Shown here: in pieces, positions 16,229-24,528 of the stretch | Position numbering within the stretch: position 1 is the first letter of the stretch | How the letters are laid out: each line of letters opens with the position of its first letter | Assembly: GCA_031549905.1 (NCBI GenBank) | Contig: JAVBPC010000014.1 | Coordinates: 1-37,130, forward strand | Direction: 5' to 3' | Length of the DNA: 37,130 nt | Origin: Avichristensenella sp031549905 | GTDB lineage: Bacteria; Bacillota; Clostridia; Christensenellales; Aristaeellaceae | Program-made: the position numbers and the translations under genes | Notes under the pieces: model-generated | Seen by the model: the letters and a program-made list of their open reading frames with translations, nothing else | What the model was told of the DNA's origin: nothing | The model's database searches: none

Positions 16229-17104
16229 TTATTCGATATTCTGCACCTGCTCGCGGAGCTTCTCCACCTCCGCTTTGGCATCCAGCACCAGCTTTGTCAA
16301 AAGTAGATCGGACGCCTTGGAGCCGATGGTGTTGTACTCGCGGTTCAACTCCTGCACGAGGAAATCAAGCTTCCTGCCCACAGGCTCCCCCGACACCAGA
16401 CACTCGCGCACCTGGCCGATGTGGCTTTTCAGGCGAACCAGCTCTTCGTCGATGGCGGCGCGGTCGGCCATCAGCGCAACTTCCTGCGCAAGGCGCTGCG
16501 GGTCCGGCTCCTGGCCGGTCAGCAGCTCCGCGATGCGCTGGGTCAGCTTATCCCGGTAGTCGCGCACCATCAGCGGCGCGCGCGCTTCCATTTGCGCAAC
16601 GATACCAGAAAGCTTATCAAGCCGCGCCGCGATATCCACGGCCAGCGCGCTCCCCTCCCGCTCACGCATGGCGGTCAGCGCGTCCAGCGCGCCCGACAGC
16701 GCATCCAGGCACAGCGCCGTTACGGCCGCCTGATCCTCTTCCCTTTCGGCCAGCGTCAGCACATCCGGGAACGCCGCCAGCTTTTCCAGCGCCAGCTCCC
16801 CGGCGATGCCGACCGCTTCCGACAGCTGCGCAAACGCCTGGCGGTACTGCCCGGCAAGGCCCGCGTTGATCTGCACCTCGCGCGCGTCATCCCTGCCGTT
16901 CCTGTACTGGGCGAACACATCCACATGCCCCCGGTTCAGGCGCTTTGCCAGCCCGCCGCGGATGGGTTCTTCCAGAAACGCCAGCCCGCGCGGAAGGCGC
17001 ATGTTCACATCCAAAAAGCGATGGTTGACCGACTTGAGCTCCACCGTCAAATCCCGGTTATCGGCAGAAGCCGAAAACCGCCCGTATCCCGTCATGCTGC
17101 GCAT
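16229..17104 (-). CDS. yicC: YicC/YloC family endoribonuclease
   Basis: This 291-residue protein has the hallmark N terminus MRSMTGYGR, followed by VELKSVNHRFLDVNMRLPR, and the C-terminal DUF1732 region with DELVRLKSHIGQV-like and KLDFLVQELNREYNTIGSK segments. YicC proteins have been shown to be RNA endonucleases that act on small RNAs in Escherichia coli; the role in Clostridia is not established. I chose ATG 17104 because AGGAGG lies seven nt upstream. It is the first gene of the operon leading to coaBC and has its own promoter at 17132-17160. Confidence 0.94.
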   Translation of the reverse strand: MRSMTGYGRFSASADNRDLTVELKSVNHRFLDVNMRLPRGLAFLEEPIRGGLAKRLNRGHVDVFAQYRNGRDDAREVQINAGLAGQYRQAFAQLSEAVGIAGELALEKLAAFPDVLTLAEREEDQAAVTALCLDALSGALDALTAMREREGSALAVDIAARLDKLSGIVAQMEARAPLMVRDYRDKLTQRIAELLTGQEPDPQRLAQEVALMADRAAIDEELVRLKSHIGQVRECLVSGEPVGRKLDFLVQELNREYNTIGSKASDLLLTKLVLDAKAEVEKLREQVQNIE

Positions 17105-17131
17105 CGGAAATCCTCCTGTACACATCATGTT

Positions 17132-17160
17132 AGTATACCATTTTTTAGCGATTTTAGCAA
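17132..17160 (-). promoter_or_regulatory. Sigma-A promoter of the yicC-coaBC operon
   Basis: On the reverse strand TTGCTA (17155-17160), a 17-nt spacer and TATACT (17132-17137) form a good promoter ending 27 nt before the yicC start codon. Confidence 0.7.
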
Positions 17161-17171
17161 ACCGTTTGTTG

Positions 17172-17228
17172 CAAAAAGAAAGGGCTTTCCTGCCCCGATG
17201 ATGTTTTCACCGGCAATAGAAAGCCCTT
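17172..17228 (-). terminator. Terminator of the bifurcating-type oxidoreductase operon
   Basis: AAGGGCTTTC (17180-17189) and GAAAGCCCTT (17219-17228) form a 10-bp stem, extended inside by TGCC/GGCA. TTTCTTTTTGC follows on the leftward strand, ten nt after the stop codon of the fusion subunit gene. Confidence 0.85.
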
Positions 17229-17238
17229 CGAACCCTGC

Positions 17239-19503
17239 TTACTTGCCCTGGTACAGTTTCAAATCCCCGTGAAGCGCCTTATCCACCGCCTCGCGCTGCT
17301 CCGGGGTCATTTCGCCCAGCTGATCCACGACCGGCCCATACCGCCCGATGGAGCAGCTGTTTCCGCGCTCCTTCGGTATCGCCTTAAGCACTTTCCCGCC
17401 ATACCGGTGCAGCGTGAAAGGGCATCCGCGGTCGCAGCGCGCGCACACGATGTCCTCTTCCTCGATGGGCAGCGGCGGCGTTTTTTCAAACGGCCTGCGG
17501 TCTTGCAGCGCGCCCGTCGGGCAAACGGCGGCGCACAGCCCGCAGGAAACGCAATCGCTTTCCGCCAGCGGCCACTGGAACGCGGGCGCGGCGGTCGTTT
17601 CAAACCCGCGGCTTTCAAAGCCCAGCGCAGTCGCGCCGACGATCTTATCGCATACGCGCACGCACAGGCCGCACAGCACGCATTTGCTCTCATCCCGCCA
17701 AATCATGGGATGGCTGTTGTCCTGCTTCTTTTTGCGCGGGGTGCCCAGGTCGCCCAGCTCCGCCGCACGGTACTTTTGCAGCAGCGGCAGCAGGCGGCAG
17801 TCGTACAGGTCGCAGCAACCGCACTCCAGGCAGCGGCCGGCTTCGCGCACGGCATCCTCCACGGAAAGGGTATCCACAAACTCACCAAAATGCTGCACGC
17901 GCTTTTCGGGCGCGGCGGCGTTCAGCGGCACGCGCTGCACTTCGGGCATTTCGGGCAAGTCGTCCGCCGTCACATCCTTCTTTTCCACCAGGAAGGGCTT
18001 GACGATGGGCTGCATATTGCCCGCAAGATAGCTGCCGATCACGCGGGCGGCGTTCTTGCCGTGCGCAATGGCGGCGATGGCGATGCCGGGGCCGTCATTG
18101 ACGGCATCCCCGCCCGCGAACACGCCGGGCAGGTTGGTTTCGTAGGTGGCAGGATTGACCTTGATCGTGCGCCAGCGGTGCTTTTCCAGCGCGCCGATTC
18201 CGTCCGGGCGCACCTTCTGCCCAATCGCCGCGATAATGGTATCAAACCTGCGCTCAATCACCTCGCCGGTGGGTTCCGGGCGGCGGCGGCCGGATGCATC
18301 CGGTTCACCCAGGCGCATTTGCGACAGCTTCAGCCCCACGGCGCGCCCATCTTCGGCAATCACCGCTTCCGGCGCCACCAGGAACAGGAACGACACGCCC
18401 TCTTCCTCGGCTTCATCGATCTCAAGCTTTTCAGCAGGCATTTCGGCGCGCGTGCGGCGGTATACCAGCGTCACTTCTTTCGCGCCAAGGCGTACCGCGG
18501 TGCGTACGGCATCCATCGCCGTGTTGCCGCCGCCGACAACCGCAACCTTATCGCCAATAGCGGGCGCGTTGTCCTGCGCAGCGGCCTCCAGGAAGTCAAT
18601 GCCGCCCAGCACGCCGGGCAGGTTGTCGTTCTCACAGCCCAGGGACGCGGATTCCCACGCGCCCACAGCGACAAACACGGCGTCAAACTTGGTTTGCAGC
18701 GCCTCCAGCGTGATGCTCTCGCCAAGCTTTTCGTTATAATGAAAGCGCACGCTCATCTTTTCGATGCGGGCCACTTCCCTGTCAATTACGTCCTTTTCCA
18801 GCCGGTACGCGGGGATGCCGTAGCGCAGCATGCCGCCCGGCGCGGGCATCTGGTCATACACATCCACCTGATGACCCTGGCGCGCAAGGTAATACGCCGC
18901 CGAAAGGCCCGCGGGGCCCGCGCCGACCACGGCCACGGCCTTGCCGGTCGCCTCTTTCATTTCCGGCGCGAACGAAGCGCCCGCCGTTTCCGCGGCAAAC
19001 CGCTTCAGCCGCATCAGCGACAGGGGACCTTCCATCTTTTCGCGGCGGCAGGCTTCCTCGCACGGGTGGGGGCACACGCGCCCGATCGACGCGGGCAGCG
19101 GGTTGTCCTCCATGATCAGGCGCATCGCCTCGTCAAAGCGGCCCTGCGCGATCAGCCCGGCGTATCCCTGGCAATCCTGGTTGGAAGGGCACGCCTGCCT
19201 GCACGGCGGGCGGCAATCCCCCCGGTGATCCGACAGCAGCATGGCAAGCGACGCCTGACGGCTGCGCTCAATCCTGTCGCTGGTGGTGGCGACCTTCATC
19301 CCCTCCTGGGGCAAGATCACGCACGCGCGCTGGGGGCGCGGCATGCCTTCGATTTCAACCAGGCAAAGCCCGCAGCCGCCGTACGGCTCCAATTCGGGCA
19401 GGTAGCACATGTTCGGCACATCAAACCCGTTTCCCAATAACCCTTTCAGCAGCGTTTCATCGGCGCGCACCGAAATCTCGCGCCCATCCACAATGATGTT
19501 CAT
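17239..19503 (-). CDS. NfnB/GltD-like fusion subunit of a Stn-type electron-bifurcating transhydrogenase
   Basis: This 754-residue multidomain iron-sulfur flavoprotein opens with a NuoG-like 2Fe-2S domain with Cys 33, 44, 47 and 61. A GltD-type N-terminal cluster region follows (CRPPCRQACP, then GRVCPHPCEEACRR). The FAD motif GAGPAGLSAAYYLA starts near residue 194, and the NADPH-type motif VGGGNTAMDAVRT follows. Next come CLECGCCDLYDC, two 4Fe-4S motifs (CVLCGLCVRVC and CVSCGLCAAVCP), and a C-terminal CARCDRGCPF...GNSCSIGRYG segment resembling the Fe-S domain of molybdopterin formate dehydrogenases. The gene overlaps the NuoF-like gene by 4 nt; GGAGGTGG supports ATG 19503. With its two neighbours it matches the Sporomusa-type Nfn (Stn) layout, thought to couple NADH, NADPH and ferredoxin. 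The physiological reaction is inferred. Confidence 0.82.
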   Translation of the reverse strand: MNIIVDGREISVRADETLLKGLLGNGFDVPNMCYLPELEPYGGCGLCLVEIEGMPRPQRACVILPQEGMKVATTSDRIERSRQASLAMLLSDHRGDCRPPCRQACPSNQDCQGYAGLIAQGRFDEAMRLIMEDNPLPASIGRVCPHPCEEACRREKMEGPLSLMRLKRFAAETAGASFAPEMKEATGKAVAVVGAGPAGLSAAYYLARQGHQVDVYDQMPAPGGMLRYGIPAYRLEKDVIDREVARIEKMSVRFHYNEKLGESITLEALQTKFDAVFVAVGAWESASLGCENDNLPGVLGGIDFLEAAAQDNAPAIGDKVAVVGGGNTAMDAVRTAVRLGAKEVTLVYRRTRAEMPAEKLEIDEAEEEGVSFLFLVAPEAVIAEDGRAVGLKLSQMRLGEPDASGRRRPEPTGEVIERRFDTIIAAIGQKVRPDGIGALEKHRWRTIKVNPATYETNLPGVFAGGDAVNDGPGIAIAAIAHGKNAARVIGSYLAGNMQPIVKPFLVEKKDVTADDLPEMPEVQRVPLNAAAPEKRVQHFGEFVDTLSVEDAVREAGRCLECGCCDLYDCRLLPLLQKYRAAELGDLGTPRKKKQDNSHPMIWRDESKCVLCGLCVRVCDKIVGATALGFESRGFETTAAPAFQWPLAESDCVSCGLCAAVCPTGALQDRRPFEKTPPLPIEEEDIVCARCDRGCPFTLHRYGGKVLKAIPKERGNSCSIGRYGPVVDQLGEMTPEQREAVDKALHGDLKLYQGK

Positions 19504-21260
19504 TCCGCCACCTCCCCGCTGTACCGGTCTACCGCTTTGAACCGGCAGGCCTTCTTGCACGCGCCGCACCCGATGCATTTTAATGGATCAACCTTGAACG
19601 GCTCCTTGATCTTGCCGGAAATGGCCCCCGTGGGGCACTTCTTCTGGCAGGCAGAGCACCCGATACACATCTCTTCATCGATACGGTATTTGACAAGCGC
19701 CGAGCATTTCAGCGCGGGACATGCCTTGCGATTCACATGCGCGTCATATTCCTCCGGGAAATAGCGCATGGTGGTGAGCACCGGGTTCGGGGCGGAGTTG
19801 CCCAGCCCGCACAGCGCGCTGTCGCGGATGCTTTGGCCAAGTGATGTGAGCTGCGCAAGGTCCTGCTCCGTACCCCTGCCCTCGCAGATGCCGTCCAGCA
19901 GCCGCTTCATGCGCGTGGTGCCGATCCGGCAGGGGGTGCATTTGCCGCAGCTTTCCTTGCTGGTGAATTCCATGAAGAAGCGCGCCATATCCACCATGCA
20001 CGCGGTGTCATCCATCACCACAAGGCCACCGGAGCCCATGATCGCGCCTGTCGCGCCGATGGACGCATAGTCGATCGGCGTATCCAGCAGCGTTTCCGGC
20101 AGGCAGCCGCCGGAGGGTCCGCCGATCTGCACAGCCTTGATGGGCCGGTCATCCCGGATGCCGCCGCAGATATCGTACACGATCTGCCGAAGCGTGATGC
20201 CCATCGGCACCTCCACCAGGCCGCCGCGCTTGACCTTGCCCGCCAGCGCAAACACCGTCGTGCCCGATGAATCTTTCGTGCCCATCTTGGCAAACGCCGC
20301 GCCGCCGTTCCTGATGATCCAGGGTACGTTCGCGAACGTTTCCACGTTGTTGATGTTGGTGGGTTTGCCGTGGTACCCAGACTGCGCCGGGAACGGCGGC
20401 TTGGGCTTCGGCATGCCGCGCCCGCCCATCAGCGAGGCCAGCAGCGCCGTTTCTTCGCCGCATACGAATGCGCCCGCGCCCTTCATCATGCGGAATGAGA
20501 AAGAAAAGCCGCTGCCCAGGATGTTATCGCCGGTAAGGCCCGCCTCTGCCAGCTGCGCGATGGCGATCTGCAGGCGCTTAACGGCCAGCGGGTATTCCGC
20601 GCGCACATAGATCAGGCCCTCCGACGCGCCGACCACAAACCCCGCCAGCAGCATGCCTTCCAGCACCGCGTGCGGATCGCCCTCCAGCACGGAACGGTCC
20701 ATAAATGCGCCCGGGTCGCCCTCATCGGCGTTGCATACGATGTACTTCGGTTCGCCCTTCGCGTCCTTGGCGGCCGACCACTTGCGCCATGTCGGGAACC
20801 CCGCGCCGCCTCGTCCGCGAAGGCCCGAGATGCGCATCTCCTCCAGCACGGCGTCCGGGCTTCCGCCTTGCAATGCCGCACGCAGCGCCTTATACCCGCC
20901 TGTCGCCTCATACGCGGCCAGGCTTTCCGGGTTGATCTTTCCGCAGTTGACAAGCGCAACACGCGTTTGCCCTTTCAGGAAGGAAAGCTCTTCTTCGTTC
21001 AGCAACTTGCCTTCATGTACCTTGCCATTCAGCGCGCTTTTCGCAAGCTGCGCGGCTGATTCGGCATCAAGATAGCCGTACAGATGGCTTGCACCCGCAT
21101 CGTCGATGACCTCTACCATCGGCTCCGCAAAACACATGCCCAGGCAGCCGACCTTCTCAAGCTGCACACAGCTGCCTCGCAGCGCCTCTTCCATCGCCTC
21201 GGCAACGGCATCCGCTCCCGCCGCAATGCCGCAGCTTCCGTACCCCAGCAGCAGACGCAT
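19500..21260 (-). CDS. NuoF/HydB-like FMN- and Fe-S-containing NADH-binding subunit
   Basis: This 586-residue flavoprotein subunit has an N-terminal thioredoxin-like 2Fe-2S domain (LLLGYGSCGIAAG, later VGCLGMCFAEP). The NuoF core shows the NADH/FMN motif GLRGRGGAGFPTW and IVCNADEGDPGAFMDR. The Fe-S motif ESCGKCTPCRIG follows, with a further Cys in DSALCGLG. The C terminus carries two 4Fe-4S ferredoxin motifs, CIGCSACQKKCP and CIGCGACKKAC. This is the HydB-type arrangement used in electron-bifurcating hydrogenases, formate dehydrogenases and Stn transhydrogenases. It is expected to exchange electrons with NADH and the two partner subunits. It shares one base with the NuoE-like gene and four with the fusion subunit gene. 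Confidence 0.93.
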   Translation of the reverse strand: MRLLLGYGSCGIAAGADAVAEAMEEALRGSCVQLEKVGCLGMCFAEPMVEVIDDAGASHLYGYLDAESAAQLAKSALNGKVHEGKLLNEEELSFLKGQTRVALVNCGKINPESLAAYEATGGYKALRAALQGGSPDAVLEEMRISGLRGRGGAGFPTWRKWSAAKDAKGEPKYIVCNADEGDPGAFMDRSVLEGDPHAVLEGMLLAGFVVGASEGLIYVRAEYPLAVKRLQIAIAQLAEAGLTGDNILGSGFSFSFRMMKGAGAFVCGEETALLASLMGGRGMPKPKPPFPAQSGYHGKPTNINNVETFANVPWIIRNGGAAFAKMGTKDSSGTTVFALAGKVKRGGLVEVPMGITLRQIVYDICGGIRDDRPIKAVQIGGPSGGCLPETLLDTPIDYASIGATGAIMGSGGLVVMDDTACMVDMARFFMEFTSKESCGKCTPCRIGTTRMKRLLDGICEGRGTEQDLAQLTSLGQSIRDSALCGLGNSAPNPVLTTMRYFPEEYDAHVNRKACPALKCSALVKYRIDEEMCIGCSACQKKCPTGAISGKIKEPFKVDPLKCIGCGACKKACRFKAVDRYSGEVAE

Positions 21261-21763
21261 TACGCTTCACCTCCAAGATCAGCCTTGCGGATACCGGAAA
21301 GCACCTTGCCGACCATTTCGGCAGTCAGCTTGCCGTACGCGCGGCCATCCACCATCATCACGGGCGACAGCGAACAGCAGCCAAGGCATGCAACCTTTTC
21401 CCACGAGAACGCGCCGTCCTCCGTGGTTTCCCCCTCCGGCACGCCCAGCGCTTCTTCCACCGCTTCCGCGACGGTGCCGCCGCCGTTGACGTGGCAGGCA
21501 GTGCCCATGCACACCATGATCTGATGCCTGCCCGGCGGTGTCAGGCGGAACTGCGCGTAAAACGTCGCAACGCCGGACAGGTTGGCCGCCGGAATCCCCG
21601 TCTTCTCGGAAATGCGCAGCAGCGCCTCTTCCGGCAAATATCCGAATGCTTCCTGGACATCCTGAAGCACCGCAATCAGGCTGTCGGCCGGGCGCTCGTG
21701 CGCCGCAAGCAGCGCATCCACCCTCGATAAGCTCAGCGTGGTCAATTCATTCACCCCGTTCAT
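21260..21763 (-). CDS. NuoE/HydC-like 2Fe-2S subunit
   Basis: This 2Fe-2S thioredoxin-like subunit is about 167 residues. The NuoE pattern is clear: VLQDVQEAFGYLPEEAL, GVATFYAQFRLTPPGRH, then the cluster cysteines in MVCMGTACHVNGG and VACLGCCSLSPVM. It is the first gene of the transhydrogenase-type operon. The frame can be extended to a GTG at 21775, but this would lie upstream of the predicted transcription start (about 21769). I therefore list ATG 21763; a TTG at 21745, five nt after GGGGTGA, has the best ribosome-binding site and may be the true start. Confidence 0.92.
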   Translation of the reverse strand: MNGVNELTTLSLSRVDALLAAHERPADSLIAVLQDVQEAFGYLPEEALLRISEKTGIPAANLSGVATFYAQFRLTPPGRHQIMVCMGTACHVNGGGTVAEAVEEALGVPEGETTEDGAFSWEKVACLGCCSLSPVMMVDGRAYGKLTAEMVGKVLSGIRKADLGGEA

Positions 21764-21775
21764 TGGCTTTTTCAC

Positions 21776-21804
21776 ATGATAACCAACTGAGGGTGCCTTG
21801 TCAA
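21776..21804 (-). promoter_or_regulatory. Sigma-A promoter of the NuoE/NuoF/NfnB-like operon
   Basis: On the reverse strand TTGACA (21799-21804), a 17-nt spacer and TATCAT (21776-21781) form a near-consensus promoter. Its -35 element overlaps that of the divergent mtnA promoter. Confidence 0.75.
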
Positions 21805-21825
21805 TTGCCCTGTTCGTGTTATACT
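21798..21825 (+). promoter_or_regulatory. Sigma-A promoter of mtnA
   Basis: TTGTCA (21798-21803), a 16-nt spacer and TATACT (21820-21825) precede mtnA. The -35 element shares five bases with the divergent TTGACA, so polymerase binding at the two promoters may be mutually exclusive. Confidence 0.6.
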
Positions 21826-21851
21826 GATAAAAAATGCAGATGAGGTAATGT

Positions 21852-22901
21852 ATGAACCCATCCCAATCCGCGCCCCTGGCCCTGTCGTACGACGACGCGA
21901 GGCGGGCTTTGATCCTGTTGGATCAGCGCATGCTGCCGCTGGAGACGAAATACCTGTCATATACTACACTGGATGGCGTAATTGACGCGATCCGCACCAT
22001 GGTGGTGCGCGGCGCGCCCGCCATCGGCGTCAGCGCGGCGTACGGCATGGCGTTGGCGGCGTTTTCGCTGCCGGATGGCCCGGCGGATATTTTCCTGGCT
22101 AATCTTGAAAAAGAAGGGGCGCGGCTGGCAGCTGCGCGTCCCACGGCGGTGAACCTGCCCTGGGCGGTGTCTGAGATGCTGGCTGCCGCAAGGGCGCTTT
22201 CCGGATCGCCGGTTGCCGTGATTCAGGAAGCGTTGCTCGCGAAAGCCAAGCGCATCCACGAAGAGGATATCGACATCTGCCGCCGAATCGGTGAATCGCT
22301 TCTGCCCAAACTTTCCGATGGCATGGGCATCCTCACCCACTGCAACGCGGGACAGCTGGCCACATCGCGCTATGGCACGGCGCTGTCACCCATCTACCTT
22401 GCGATGGAAAAGGGCATGCACCTGCGCGTGTACGCCGATGAAACGCGCCCCCGGCTGCAGGGTTCCACCCTCACCGCGTATGAATTGCGTGAGGCCGGCG
22501 CGGATGTGACCGTGCTATGCGACAACATGGCGGCGGCCGTGATGGCGCAGGGCAAGATCGACTGCGTAATTGTGGGATGTGACCGCGTTGCCAGAAACGG
22601 CGACACCGCCAACAAGATCGGCACGCTGAATGTCGCCATCCTCGCAAAGCATTTCGGCATACCGTTTTATATAGCGCTGCCGACCCCGACACTGGATATG
22701 GCCTGCCCGGATGGCGCGCACATTCCCATTGAGGAGCGGGATGAAACGGAAGTCAGCATGCGCTTTGGACAGCGCACCGTACCCGAAGGGGTCAAGGTGT
22801 ACAATCCCAGCTTTGACGTGACGCCGCATCAGTTGATTACTGCCTTTGCTACTGAAAAAGGGCTTGTAACGCCGGAAGAATTGGCGCGAATCGCAAGGTA
22901 A
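21852..22901 (+). CDS. mtnA: S-methyl-5-thioribose-1-phosphate isomerase
   Basis: This 349-residue enzyme of the methionine salvage pathway isomerises 5-methylthioribose-1-phosphate to the ribulose form. Family motifs are MVVRGAPAIGVSAAYGMA, the catalytic Cys in GILTHCNAGQLATSRYGTA and the catalytic Asp in VGCDRVARNGDTANKIGT. GAGG lies seven nt before the ATG. No other methionine salvage gene is present in the window. MtnA relatives also include ribose-1,5-bisphosphate isomerases and eIF2B-like proteins, but length and motifs favour MtnA. It is monocistronic, between its own promoter and a strong terminator. Confidence 0.93.
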   Translation: MNPSQSAPLALSYDDARRALILLDQRMLPLETKYLSYTTLDGVIDAIRTMVVRGAPAIGVSAAYGMALAAFSLPDGPADIFLANLEKEGARLAAARPTAVNLPWAVSEMLAAARALSGSPVAVIQEALLAKAKRIHEEDIDICRRIGESLLPKLSDGMGILTHCNAGQLATSRYGTALSPIYLAMEKGMHLRVYADETRPRLQGSTLTAYELREAGADVTVLCDNMAAAVMAQGKIDCVIVGCDRVARNGDTANKIGTLNVAILAKHFGIPFYIALPTPTLDMACPDGAHIPIEERDETEVSMRFGQRTVPEGVKVYNPSFDVTPHQLITAFATEKGLVTPEELARIAR

Positions 22902-22904
22902 CGC

Positions 22905-22937
22905 AAAAGAGGCTGCCGCACGCGACAGCCTCTTTTT
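22905..22937 (+). terminator. Bidirectional terminator between mtnA and the SPOCS gene
   Basis: AAAAGAGGCTG (22905-22915) and CAGCCTCTTTT (22926-22936) make an 11-bp stem with a 10-nt loop. T-runs occur on both strands, and the flanking genes converge on it. Confidence 0.9.
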
Positions 22938-22950
22938 CATCGTTTTTTCG

Positions 22951-24471
22951 TTACGCCTTTTTCAGAATCAGCACGCCCTTGGAAGGTTTCGCCTCGTCAA
23001 TCCCAGGATTCAGCTTGGCGATCGTTTCCGTCGTGACCCGCTGCCGCTTGGCAATGTCCCAAAGCCCCTCGCCCGGCTGCGGCCAAACCATCACCAGGCC
23101 GCTCTTTTCCACCGGCGCGGGCTTTGTGCTCACGTTCATCGGCAGCAACACCGGTTCCGCCTGCACCTGGTCCGCATCCATCTCCATTTTGTAGCGAAGC
23201 TCCACCCGGTCGGGCGCAATCGCATCCGCCTGCACATCCCGCGCGGTGAGGCTCACCGACGCGCCTGTGGGAATTGCCCCCTGAAACGCCACGCGGAACG
23301 GCGTCTCCTGCCGCACCGCCTGTGCCGCGCCGCCGCTTTGCGGGGTGTAGATCACCTGCGTATCCAGCAGACCCTCCACAACCGTACGCCCGCCCATCTG
23401 TTCCGAACCCGTCATTGTGGGCCGTACCAGCGTGGCCAGCACATGGCCCACGGGCGCGCTGCCATCGGGCATGGACAGCACCAGCTTGTCGCTTTCGGTA
23501 CCGTTGATCCTGTTGATCCCGCTAAAGCAGGAGATCGGCTGCACATCCAGGTTTAGCACATCGCCGGATAAGGTGTACGCATCGCGCAGGGAACTGACCG
23601 TTTCTTCCGCGAAGGATTCCACATCCAGATCCAGCACCGTTTCGGTGCGAAGCACGCGCACCCCGTCGCCCACATCCACGCTGGATGCCACCACATCCTG
23701 CACCTGTACCCTGGCGGTCAAATCATCGCCCGCCGGGCCTGTTAAGTCCACCGCCTGCTCAAAGGGGAAAATGTGCTGCGTAACAACCAGCGGCGCGTTC
23801 GGTTCGGCGCCCTGATGGAACACCTCCAGCACCACATCGCCCTCGACCATCGCGCGGCCTTCTCCGCCGGATACCCCATTGATATGCGGCGTCGCTTTCG
23901 CGTACAGCGTTTCGGTAATCGCAGGCGGAGCGGTCAGTTCAAACTCTTCGCGCAGCAGTGCGGAGGCATGCCCCGTGGCCGCGTGCCGCGTCAGGGTGTT
24001 TGCCTGGCGCAGGGTTTGCAGTTCCTCCACACCGGTTACGCCGCTGACGACCGCGCGCTGTTCCGGTGAAAATACGCGCGCCATCACATCCACTACCGCG
24101 CGCAGGCGCATTCTGCCGCTGACCGGCTGCGCCGTGGCGCTCTGCACCGTGCCCTTGACCTGGGGATGCATCCGGGTCGCAACCCCCTGCATGGGCGTCA
24201 CATGGTTAAACGCACAGTTTGCTTCCAGCACGCGCACCGTGTCATCCCCCTGGCGGTACAGCACCTGGAACACCACCGTGCCGTCTGTCGCCAGCCTGTC
24301 CGTCTGTGGTTCAACGCTGGAGATGACCAGCCTGCCTTCGCAGCTGAGAACCGTCGCTTCCTCGCGGATCCCGCCGGGAAGAGCTACCTCACCTTCAACC
24401 AGCGCTTGCTCTGCGTTTTCCGCCGCGAGCCTCTCGATTTCCAGATTCTCGCGCAATACCGAATCGTTCAT
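22951..24471 (-). CDS. SPOCS (DUF3794) and LysM domain spore envelope protein
   Basis: This 506-residue protein is built of repeated SPOCS (DUF3794) beta-rich domains, recognisable from recurring strand patterns such as GTVVFQVLYRQGDD, GDVVLEVFHQGAE and GLLDTQVIYTPQSGG. It ends in a C-terminal LysM domain (GEGLWDIAKRQRVTTETIA, then LNPGI). Proteins of this type, including SafA- and SipL-like morphogenetic factors, attach coat or exosporium components to the spore cortex. No signal peptide is seen, as expected for a mother-cell protein. I chose ATG 24471 because GGAGG lies eight nt upstream. It follows spo0A by 57 nt and could be co-transcribed or use a sporulation sigma factor; no clear promoter was identified. 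Confidence 0.85.
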   Translation of the reverse strand: MNDSVLRENLEIERLAAENAEQALVEGEVALPGGIREEATVLSCEGRLVISSVEPQTDRLATDGTVVFQVLYRQGDDTVRVLEANCAFNHVTPMQGVATRMHPQVKGTVQSATAQPVSGRMRLRAVVDVMARVFSPEQRAVVSGVTGVEELQTLRQANTLTRHAATGHASALLREEFELTAPPAITETLYAKATPHINGVSGGEGRAMVEGDVVLEVFHQGAEPNAPLVVTQHIFPFEQAVDLTGPAGDDLTARVQVQDVVASSVDVGDGVRVLRTETVLDLDVESFAEETVSSLRDAYTLSGDVLNLDVQPISCFSGINRINGTESDKLVLSMPDGSAPVGHVLATLVRPTMTGSEQMGGRTVVEGLLDTQVIYTPQSGGAAQAVRQETPFRVAFQGAIPTGASVSLTARDVQADAIAPDRVELRYKMEMDADQVQAEPVLLPMNVSTKPAPVEKSGLVMVWPQPGEGLWDIAKRQRVTTETIAKLNPGIDEAKPSKGVLILKKA

Positions 24472-24528
24472 CCTCTCATCCTCCCCGTCGGGTGATTCCA
24501 AAGAAACCCTATGAGGAGAAAGAGCGGT

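Noticed and set aside
17269..19440. Long rightward open frame opposite the NfnB-like gene
   Set aside because: His/Arg/Ala-rich antisense shadow of a high-GC gene, with no ribosome-binding site or family motif.
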